6,192 bases of DNA from Candidatus Sulfopaludibacter sp. SbA3 (GTDB taxonomy: Bacteria; Acidobacteriota; Terriglobia; 2-12-FULL-54-10): contig CAMBEY010000179.1 of the NCBI GenBank assembly GCA_945865705.1, positions 1 to 6,192 on the forward strand, read 5' to 3'. The notes under the pieces are model-generated. The model was not told the origin of the DNA, made no database searches, and saw only the letters and a program-made list of their open reading frames with translations. A program made the position numbers and the translations under genes. Shown here piece by piece: positions 1 to 5,990 of this stretch. The first letter of the stretch is position 1. Every line of letters starts with the position of its first letter.

Positions 1-1051
1 CGTGTGAAATAAGCCGTTGCACTTCGCTGGGGAATGACGCGATGAACGGGGCGTCCTCGGGGCGATTCAGGGCTTTCAGCCCCAGCATCATGCGAGGCAC
101 GCTTTTCTCATAGACGCCAAGCATGGCGCCGATCTGCTCATAGCTGAACAAACGATAATCGGGATGCGCGAGCGAATCGATCCGGCGAGTGATCGCTCCC
201 GCATCGAAATTGGAGACCTCCACCGCGGCGCCACCCATGCCCACATGCGCGATAGGACAGGCCTCCGCCGGCAGCCGCGCATCAGCAAGACTATCGCCGC
301 TTTCGGCGTGCCGACCGAAGGTAACGCCGAGACTCTCCATCTTCCACAGCGCTTTGGTTTTTACTGCAACACCGGCGCTCAGTGTTGCTTCCGCCCGCGT
401 CGCCGCAATGCGATCCAGCATTTCGCCGGGCCGAAGGAGAGCAACCAGCTTGTCCTGCTTGACCGTCTGAAATGCGACCAGCTTCCGCCAACTCGCCTGC
501 CACACAGTGGCTTGCGCAAAATCAATGCCCACGCGCCTGGATTGGTTGCGCGCCACTCGCCCTTGCGCCGTTACCGATTCGGAACGTCCTTGAGGATGGA
601 ACCGGACTTCGACGTGATCCCCTATGGCTACCGATGATTCCAATTGAATCTGCAAACCGCCCTTGCTGACGTTCTCCAGCTTCCCGCTCACCCAACCCGA
701 TGGAGTGAGCATGGCCGCCTCACCCTCCGCCGGATACCGCTCCACCAACCGCGTCTCCGGCGCGTAGAATTCGCACAGCTTCTTCCAGTCCGACTGCCAC
801 GATGTGGATGGAGCAATTTCGATCCCAACACGGTCGGGCAGCACCCGCCTGATTTTCCCTTGTGCTGTCAGCCTCTCGGCATAGCCATCCGGGACGATGC
901 TGATTTCAACCGGCTCTCCCAGTACAACCGTGAGCCTGCAAAGAACTTGCAGACCGCTTTCACTAAGATTCACCAGTTGCCCGGTCGCTTGGCCGGATGC
1001 AGCAGTCACCGTCGCCGCCCCGTTGGCCACCGACCGTTCTGTCAATCGCAT
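1..1051 (-). CDS. Tandem PilZ-domain protein, partial (3' end beyond the window)
   Basis: This frame stays open for 350 codons from an ATG at 1051 to the left edge, so the C-terminus is missing. The product is probably a cytoplasmic c-di-GMP receptor or adaptor, since no signal peptide or membrane segment is visible. PilZ domain 1 (residues 2-97) has RLTER (RxxxR) and NLSESG (NxSxxG). Domain 2 (residues 101-196) has RLVER and NVSKGG. These are the two c-di-GMP-contacting motifs of the PilZ family. The two units align without gaps at an offset of 99 residues and are about 42% identical (40 of 96), including a shared TAQG and a shared W..W.KL ending. Residues 200-350 are not recognised; residues 303-322 (SYEQIGAMLGVYEKSV...) loosely resemble a helix-turn-helix. 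The start is supported by AGAGGA upstream. The gene lies 26 nt behind the patatin gene and is probably cotranscribed with it. I am confident of PilZ, but not of the overall role. Confidence 0.88.
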   Translation of the reverse strand, partial: MRLTERSVANGAATVTAASGQATGQLVNLSESGLQVLCRLTVVLGEPVEISIVPDGYAERLTAQGKIRRVLPDRVGIEIAPSTSWQSDWKKLCEFYAPETRLVERYPAEGEAAMLTPSGWVSGKLENVSKGGLQIQLESSVAIGDHVEVRFHPQGRSESVTAQGRVARNQSRRVGIDFAQATVWQASWRKLVAFQTVKQDKLVALLRPGEMLDRIAATRAEATLSAGVAVKTKALWKMESLGVTFGRHAESGDSLADARLPAEACPIAHVGMGGAAVEVSNFDAGAITRRIDSLAHPDYRLFSYEQIGAMLGVYEKSVPRMMLGLKALNRPEDAPFIASFPSEVQRLISH

Positions 1052-1060
1052 TTCACAAAT

Positions 1061-1065
1061 TCCTC
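1061..1065 (-). promoter_or_regulatory. Ribosome binding site of the PilZ gene
   Basis: On the minus strand GAGGA (within AAGAGGAA) lies 9 nt before the ATG at 1051. It fixes the start of the partial PilZ gene and sits inside the 26-nt gap behind the patatin gene. No terminator-like hairpin is present in that gap, which fits a shared transcript. Confidence 0.7.
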
Positions 1066-1077
1066 TTCACGTCTCAC

Positions 1078-2919
1078 TTACTTCGCCGCCAGCATCGGAT
1101 GTTCTGCCGCACGAGTGCTCGACGAGCCAGCCTTCAATTGCTCGTAGCGGTCGAGGATGATGGGCAACTGCGCTTCGGCGGCACGGCGACCGCACTCAAT
1201 GATCTCAGGGCTGCGGCTGAATTGCAGCATGGTAATGTTACCGAGCGACGGTGTGAACAACACATTGGCGATCTTCTCCGCGCGCGCCTGCCCAATCTCA
1301 TGGCCCATCAGAAACATGCACCGGTGCATCACGTCCAGCGCGTTGGATGGATATTTATCGCCGACCGGCTGCGATTCCAGCGCGGCCATCGCGTTCACGC
1401 CGATGGCGAAGTGGCAGCCCATCTTGCGGATCAGTTCCACGGGCACAGGGTTCATGATGCCAGCATCCACCAACAAGTGCGGCTCACGCGCGCTCGGCGG
1501 AAGCAAGCCCGGAAGGGCGATTGAGGCACGCAAGCAAGCCACCAGTGTTCCGGACTGGATTGTATATTCCTTGCCAGTGCGAATGTCCACCGCGTTGGCC
1601 CAATAGGGCACCTCGACTTGGTTCAATTCGCGATCATGGAAGTATTGGCGAAATGCTTTTTCGAGCACACCCTCATTAAGGAGATGCAGCCGCCAGATTC
1701 GCTTGTTGATGAAGCGCCTGGTGCGCGTACGCCAATATTCGGCAATTTCGGTAAGCTGGTCGATGTCAAAACCTGCACCGTAGAAGGCTCCAATCACGCT
1801 GCCCATTGAGCAACCGGAGATCACGTCAATCGGCAGGCCCGCATCCCGCAGCACGCGCAGCACGCCGACGTGCGCCCAGCCCCAGGCCGCGCCGCCGCCC
1901 AGCGCCAATCCCACCTGTTGTCCAGAGACGCAGCGGGCGAGGGACTCTGCCGTGCGCAGAAACTTCGGCAGAACCGCACGGCCCGCGCGATGCTCCGATT
2001 CCGACTGTTCTGCATGGAGAATGAGCTGGCGGTTACCGCTCAATGTGGCGATCTGCGCGCCTTCCGCGGTCTGCACCACGAAGCGATGCGGGCCCAGGTC
2101 GTTCGGCACTGGATCGCCCGGCCCGAGCAGAAATCCAATCCAATTGGCGAACTGACTGGTGGATTCGACCGCCTGAGCACCGTCCTTACCGAGTGAGTTC
2201 AGGATCACGTTCTGGAAATTACGTTTCCACTCCGTCAGCAGGCGAGCCAGATCGGTTCTCAGCATTTCGCCCGTGGGTTGCGTGGCCACGGAGACAACCG
2301 CAAAGAGTGGCGACACATCATGAATCGCTTTCTCTTCGTCGGCGCCCAAATTTACCAGCAGAGTTTTTTGCCCGGTCTGTTCGGCAAGCGAGCGACCGAA
2401 CTCCCAGGAAAAACTGTGCGGCGCGGGCCAGTTGCGGGAATTTATCAGCAGAACAACGGGCGCTTCGCGCACCTTGGCTCCGCCGGTTACGGTGTCTTGC
2501 AGGCGCGTGGCAATCACCCGCGTCAGTGAGCGCAGCAGCGACTCGCGCTCGCCGGGAATCTGCGGCACGGCCTCGCGCGGCAGGATCACGATGTCGGCGT
2601 CCACCACCACTTCCACGTCGGCCACGCAGGCTTTGCCGGTGAGGAAGGAGAGTTCGCCGAACAGATCCGGCGGATTCAGGTAGGCAACCGTCTCGCGGTA
2701 TCCGCCTGACTGGCCACCGCGCTGTATGCGCACAGCGAGCTGGCCGGAGCGGACGAAGTAAACAGCATCACTCTTCGCTCCCTGGCACAGGATGACGGAG
2801 CCCGCCGGGAAGCGCTCCTGCCGCACGAGACCAGCAAGATAGGTAAGCTGATCTGGCTTCAGATCACTGAAGACCGGCGAGGAGCCCAGAAATGAAGCAA
2901 GATCATTCGACATGAGCAT
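1078..2919 (-). CDS. Cyclic-nucleotide-binding-domain / patatin-like phospholipase
   Basis: The 613-residue product is likely a lipid acyl hydrolase (phospholipase or lysophospholipase) with an N-terminal regulatory domain, similar in layout to bacterial relatives of neuropathy target esterase. Residues about 10-120 form a CNB domain (FPAGSVILCQG, YFVRSGQLAV, LFGELSFLTG). The glutamate of the phosphate-binding cassette is present (E89), but Cys98 stands where arginine is expected. Residues about 153-285 look like a Rossmann or MinD-type fold without a working P-loop. The patatin domain starts near residue 335. It has the oxyanion loop GGGAAWGWAH (341-350), nucleophile elbow GCSMG with Ser371, and VDAG with Asp485, so the catalytic dyad is complete. 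There is no signal peptide or clear membrane segment. ATG 2919 is the first in-frame start after a stop at 2953-2955; ATG 2913 is an alternative, and neither has a strong ribosome binding site. This is the first gene of a minus-strand unit with the PilZ gene. Confidence 0.93.
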   Translation of the reverse strand: MLMSNDLASFLGSSPVFSDLKPDQLTYLAGLVRQERFPAGSVILCQGAKSDAVYFVRSGQLAVRIQRGGQSGGYRETVAYLNPPDLFGELSFLTGKACVADVEVVVDADIVILPREAVPQIPGERESLLRSLTRVIATRLQDTVTGGAKVREAPVVLLINSRNWPAPHSFSWEFGRSLAEQTGQKTLLVNLGADEEKAIHDVSPLFAVVSVATQPTGEMLRTDLARLLTEWKRNFQNVILNSLGKDGAQAVESTSQFANWIGFLLGPGDPVPNDLGPHRFVVQTAEGAQIATLSGNRQLILHAEQSESEHRAGRAVLPKFLRTAESLARCVSGQQVGLALGGGAAWGWAHVGVLRVLRDAGLPIDVISGCSMGSVIGAFYGAGFDIDQLTEIAEYWRTRTRRFINKRIWRLHLLNEGVLEKAFRQYFHDRELNQVEVPYWANAVDIRTGKEYTIQSGTLVACLRASIALPGLLPPSAREPHLLVDAGIMNPVPVELIRKMGCHFAIGVNAMAALESQPVGDKYPSNALDVMHRCMFLMGHEIGQARAEKIANVLFTPSLGNITMLQFSRSPEIIECGRRAAEAQLPIILDRYEQLKAGSSSTRAAEHPMLAAK

Positions 2920-2989
2920 GGGATGCGCCCCATCGCCGCGGCGTTTGCATATTTAACCACACCCGCAGCCACGGCAGCGCAGAGCATAA

Positions 2990-3017
2990 AGTATATCCCA
3001 AGGTGGGGAGGCAACAA
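2990..3017 (-). promoter_or_regulatory. Candidate sigma-70 promoter for the patatin-PilZ unit
   Basis: On the minus strand TTGTTG (3012-3017, three of six consensus bases) is followed after 16 nt by TATACT (2990-2995, five of six). Transcription would begin near 2983, leaving a leader of about 63 nt before the ATG at 2919. The -10 is good and the -35 weak, which could mean a regulated promoter or a chance match. Confidence 0.35.
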
Positions 3018-3114
3018 CATGCACTCGCGGTTTACGATTACGGGAATGCGATCCACTCCCGCCGAGTCTCCGTGCTTCGCATACCCATTCCGTGCGAACC
3101 ATCGGAAGCCGGGC

Positions 3115-3143
3115 TGGACCGCCGGGCAGTCGTATTGTACAAT
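3115..3143 (+). promoter_or_regulatory. Candidate sigma-70 promoter for the CNB-UbiB unit
   Basis: TGGACC (3115-3120, four of six consensus bases) and TACAAT (3138-3143, five of six) are separated by exactly 17 nt. The predicted start of transcription is near 3150, giving a leader of about 44 nt before the TTG at 3194. The -10 hexamer is one half of the palindrome at 3134-3143. Confidence 0.5.
3134..3143. repeat. Perfect 10-bp palindrome ATTGTACAAT over the -10 box
   Basis: ATTGTACAAT reads the same on both strands and contains a TACAAT hexamer on each. A dimeric regulator bound here would block the plus-strand promoter. It could also supply a second -10 for the minus strand, although no good -35 is seen 16-18 nt away on that side. 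A 10-bp palindrome can occur by chance, so the operator role is inferred only from its position. Confidence 0.4.
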
Positions 3144-3180
3144 TGGCCTCCAACACTGGCTTCATTAGAGTCTGTTGGCT

Positions 3181-3186
3181 AGGGAG
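3181..3186 (+). promoter_or_regulatory. Ribosome binding site that decides the TTG start at 3194
   Basis: AGGGAG ends 7 nt before TTG at 3194. This spacing, together with the start of CNB-like sequence right after the TTG, is why I place the start here rather than at the in-frame ATG 3092, which lies upstream of the candidate promoter. Confidence 0.65.
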
Positions 3187-3193
3187 CTCCTGC

Positions 3194-4258
3194 TTGCTCA
3201 CCGATATTGAACTGATACGAAAATTTGGGTTTTTACAGGCCCTGGATCAAAAGATCCTCAAGCGAATTGCCGAGATGTGCATCGTCCGCGAGTTCTCCTC
3301 CGGCGAATTCATCGTCCGGCAGGGAGAGGCCGGTCTTGGCCTTTACTTCATCACCTCGGGGAGCGCCAAGATCGAGGTGGCGCGTGGAGATGTCCGAGCG
3401 GTGGTCGCCGAACTCAAGGCCGGAGATTCAGTCGGTGAGTTTGCCATCATCGACGAACAGACCCGCTCAGCCAGCGTCATTTGCCTGGAAGAAACTCGCT
3501 GCCTGCTGCTGACACGCGATAGCTTTGACAAGCTGATGCGCAAGCATCCCGAGATCGCCAATCAAATGCTGCGCACCCTGGTCGGGCGAATTCGCAACAC
3601 CAATGAACGGCTCTCGGTATCCAATCAGGCAACCACTGCGCCCGCCGCCGGAGTAGCCGCAGCCGCTCCGGGAGCACCGCCCACTCCACCCCAACCCGAG
3701 TCCGCCACCGAGTCACTGAATGCCTCGCCGGAGGGATTATTGGCCAAGCTCAGTGGGCTGGCCGGCTTCCTCCCACCGATGCCCGGCATCTCCGACATTC
3801 CGCATCCGAGCGAAGTTTTCAAGTTTTACTCCGCCACCAAGACCAAGACACGCGAGTATCTGAATGAGATGGTCGGGTCAATTTACGCGATGAAAGCCAT
3901 GATGCGTTTTTCGATGGCTATCGTGGGCTGTCCGGTGCGGGTCGTGCCCGAGTCGAATAATTCTGAAGTGCTGGTGGCCGAGTGGAATGGGGTCAAACTG
4001 GTGCTGTTTCCCGCCGGAATGGACGAGACGCTGCGCGTGGAGGCCTATGACGACGGCGAGATGCACGCGACAATTTATCGCCCGCAGCTTGATGGAAAAA
4101 GCGCAACGGGAGCGGCGGTCGAAGTGATCCACCTCGACGGCGCCGTCGAGCGCGACCAAGTCTATCGCCTGCGCCTGCGCTCACACACCCCGCTTGAAAT
4201 TGAATCCGCTCCCGGCATGACCAACGGATGGCGCATTCAGCCCAGCAAAGTCCTGTAG
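3194..4258 (+). CDS. Cyclic-nucleotide-binding-domain protein with unrecognised C-terminal domain
   Basis: The 354-residue product (TTG start) probably senses a cyclic nucleotide in the cytoplasm. Residues about 10-125 form a CNB domain (FSSGEFIVRQGE, LYFITSGSAKI) with a complete phosphate-binding cassette: G81-E82 and R91 in VGEFAIIDEQTRSASV. Residues 120-142 continue as a helix that could serve for dimerisation. Residues about 146-178 are an Ala/Pro/Thr-rich flexible linker. The C-terminal part (about 203-354) has an alpha-helical start (EVFKFYSATKTKTREYLNEM) followed by beta-rich sequence, and I do not recognise it. No helix-turn-helix is seen, so it is not an obvious CRP/FNR-type transcription factor. 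It lies divergent to the CNB-patatin gene and 34 nt before the UbiB-like gene, so an operon with the latter is likely. It could be a regulatory partner of the kinase, but that is inference. Confidence 0.85.
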   Translation: MLTDIELIRKFGFLQALDQKILKRIAEMCIVREFSSGEFIVRQGEAGLGLYFITSGSAKIEVARGDVRAVVAELKAGDSVGEFAIIDEQTRSASVICLEETRCLLLTRDSFDKLMRKHPEIANQMLRTLVGRIRNTNERLSVSNQATTAPAAGVAAAAPGAPPTPPQPESATESLNASPEGLLAKLSGLAGFLPPMPGISDIPHPSEVFKFYSATKTKTREYLNEMVGSIYAMKAMMRFSMAIVGCPVRVVPESNNSEVLVAEWNGVKLVLFPAGMDETLRVEAYDDGEMHATIYRPQLDGKSATGAAVEVIHLDGAVERDQVYRLRLRSHTPLEIESAPGMTNGWRIQPSKVL

Positions 4259-4292
4259 TCAGGTTTGGTAGAAGCAGTTGCCTCTCGAACCC

Positions 4293-5990
4293 ATGATCAG
4301 CCGATTCCAATACATTCATCGCGCCGCGCAGATCGCCTGGGTCTGCTTCCGCGCTCTATGCCAGATTATTCTTTCGCGGCTCGGGATGGCCCAGGCGAAG
4401 CCCGGTCCGGAACGGTTGCGAGGCGTGCTCGAAGAGCTGGGCGGGAGCCTGCTCAAGTTCGGCCAGATACTCTCGTTGCAAATCGACACGCTGCCTCGGG
4501 ATTACTGCGATGCGCTGCTGAGTCTGCTCGACCGCGTGCCGCCGGTCTCGCGCGAAGAACTGCGCCAGGTCTTCATCGACGAGTGGTCGAAGCCTCCCGA
4601 AGAGCTATTCCTCGAATTTGAGTATGCACCGCTAGCCTCCGCCTCCATCGGGCAGGTACATCGCGCTACTTTGGCTGATTCCACCGCAGTTGCCGTAAAA
4701 GTTCAGCGGCCCGGCGTGCAGGAACTTTTCCGTCGCGACGCGGCGTTGCTGCAATTCTTTGTGCGCCTGATCTTTCTATTCCAGATACGCTCCCTATACT
4801 TCATGCGCGATCCCGTGCGCGAGTTCAATGAATGGCTGGGCGACGAACTCGACTACCGCCGCGAGGGCGCCTTCGGCGAGGTACTGGGACGCAATGCGAC
4901 CGAAAATCCCACAGAGAAAGTCCCGCACATTCATTGGGAGCTGACCACCAGCCGCGTCCTGACCATGGACTTTCTCCCCGGGCGCAGCGTGCTGGAATAC
5001 CTGCGCATTCTCGAAGAAAAAGATGAAGTCAAGATCGCGGAGATGAAAGCGCTGGGCTTTGATGGGGGAAAGTTTCTTTCCAACATCATTCGCAACTTCC
5101 TCGGCGACGCCTTCAAATTCGGGGTCTTCCACGCCGATCTGCACCCGGCCAATCTGCTTATCCTGAAAGACAACGTCGTGGGCTACGTTGATTTCGGCAT
5201 CGTCGGCCATTTAACGACGGAGGCTCGCCGCAAGCTGATTGAACTTTCCATGGCCTACGCCAGCGGACGTTCCGAAGATATCCACAAGGCGTTTCTCAGC
5301 GTCTCGACATTTTCCGGCGAGGCGGACCTGCGTGGATTCCGCCTGGAGCTTGAGCGGCGCAGCCGCCTCTGGTATCATGAGCCCGCTGTCGCCGGCATCC
5401 CGCATTTAAGCCGCAGCTTGACCACGGCCATGTTCGATCTACTATCGCTGTGCCGCAACTATGGCCTGCTGGTTGATCGAGAGATGATTAAGTACATCCG
5501 CTCACTGATTCTGGTGGATGGGCTGGTCTCGCGTCTGGAGCCGCAACTCGACATTGCTCCGCAGATTCGGCGCGTGTGTGAGGATTTTTATGCTGAGGAA
5601 GCGCAAAACAAAATGTTTTCGCGCGGCGCGGGGCTAACGTTTTTAGCGGATTTATCGGGATGGCTGCTGGCGGGACCGGGCCGTCTGCTGGATTCCTTCG
5701 AGCGACTGGAGCGCCGCCAGTTCCGCGTGCGCACGCGGTCGGCCTCCCGGCCCAGCAACAACGAAGGACTCCGCGCCAAAGCAATCGTGCTGACCGCCGC
5801 CTGGCTCACAGTTGCCACAGCGTTGCTTGTAGGCTATAAAGAGAGTGGAATCGGCTGGGCATCGCCCATTGCCATCGTGCTGACCGGATTCTGGGGAGGG
5901 TGGACTATATGGATACTCAAGCTATTACGAGGAATGGGAGCGCGACAGGCTCTGCGACAGGCCCCTCGACAGGCGAAGACGCTTCGTTGA
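4293..5990 (+). CDS. UbiB/ABC1/ADCK-family atypical kinase-like protein
   Basis: The 565-residue product belongs to the UbiB family of membrane-associated protein-kinase-like ATPases, known for roles in coenzyme Q biosynthesis and lipid homeostasis. All family marks are visible: KFGQ (55-58, the KxGQ motif), the Ala-rich nucleotide loop LASASIGQVH (114-123), the kinase lysine in VAVKVQRPG (K136), ELD (185-187, the ExD motif), HADLHPAN (280-287) and DFG (300-302). Two hydrophobic stretches near the end (about 497-514 and 520-545) should anchor it in the inner membrane, followed by a basic tail (RQALRQAPRQAK). I chose ATG 4293. TTG 4278 would add five residues; neither has a clear ribosome binding site, so translation may be coupled to the CNB gene ending at 4258. 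Its 3' end overlaps the next gene. Without neighbouring quinone genes I cannot say that it acts on ubiquinone, so I give no ubiB symbol. Confidence 0.95.
   Translation: MISRFQYIHRAAQIAWVCFRALCQIILSRLGMAQAKPGPERLRGVLEELGGSLLKFGQILSLQIDTLPRDYCDALLSLLDRVPPVSREELRQVFIDEWSKPPEELFLEFEYAPLASASIGQVHRATLADSTAVAVKVQRPGVQELFRRDAALLQFFVRLIFLFQIRSLYFMRDPVREFNEWLGDELDYRREGAFGEVLGRNATENPTEKVPHIHWELTTSRVLTMDFLPGRSVLEYLRILEEKDEVKIAEMKALGFDGGKFLSNIIRNFLGDAFKFGVFHADLHPANLLILKDNVVGYVDFGIVGHLTTEARRKLIELSMAYASGRSEDIHKAFLSVSTFSGEADLRGFRLELERRSRLWYHEPAVAGIPHLSRSLTTAMFDLLSLCRNYGLLVDREMIKYIRSLILVDGLVSRLEPQLDIAPQIRRVCEDFYAEEAQNKMFSRGAGLTFLADLSGWLLAGPGRLLDSFERLERRQFRVRTRSASRPSNNEGLRAKAIVLTAAWLTVATALLVGYKESGIGWASPIAIVLTGFWGGWTIWILKLLRGMGARQALRQAPRQAKTLR
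5893..5900 (+). promoter_or_regulatory. Strong ribosome binding site inside the UbiB-like gene
   Basis: GGGGAGGG contains GGAGG (5895-5899) 9 nt before the ATG at 5909. It lies within the second membrane-segment coding region of the kinase gene and points to a downstream gene beginning inside it. Confidence 0.6.

Larger units (their letters stand above)
2920..3193. promoter_or_regulatory. Divergent intergenic region between the two CNB genes
   Basis: These 274 bases separate two genes that both begin with a CNB domain and are transcribed away from each other. I see one promoter candidate for each direction, a perfect 10-bp palindrome (3134-3143), and an imperfect inverted repeat at 3042-3060 (GGGAATG against CACTCCC, six of seven pairs, 5-nt loop) that could be an operator or a weak hairpin. 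No convincing small gene is seen; open frames across it lack both a ribosome binding site and a recognisable product. Confidence 0.6.

Noticed and set aside
2..451. A third PilZ copy in the C-terminal part of the left-edge protein
   Set aside because: No RxxxR with NxSxxG pair appears after residue 200, and the sequence does not align with the two repeats.
164..637. Open plus-strand frame of 157 codons
   Set aside because: It lies antisense to the PilZ gene, is Arg/His/Pro-rich and matches no family. The minus-strand frame carries clear duplicated PilZ domains.
1052..1077. Terminator between the patatin and PilZ genes
   Set aside because: The 26-nt gap holds no stable hairpin or T-run, only a ribosome binding site.
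997..1524. Open plus-strand frame of 175 codons
   Set aside because: It is antisense to the patatin domain with its catalytic motifs, and its composition is typical of a GC-rich shadow frame.
2043..2642. Open plus-strand frame of 199 codons
   Set aside because: It is antisense to the CNB and central part of the lipase gene, Arg/Ala/Pro-rich and without a ribosome binding site or domain.
3092..3193. Longer start (ATG 3092) for the plus-strand CNB protein
   Set aside because: It would begin before the candidate promoter and add 34 residues unlike a CNB N-terminus. TTG 3194 has AGGGAG at a good distance.
4794..5210. Open minus-strand frame of 138 codons
   Set aside because: It is antisense to the UbiB-like kinase core, whose motifs are unbroken.
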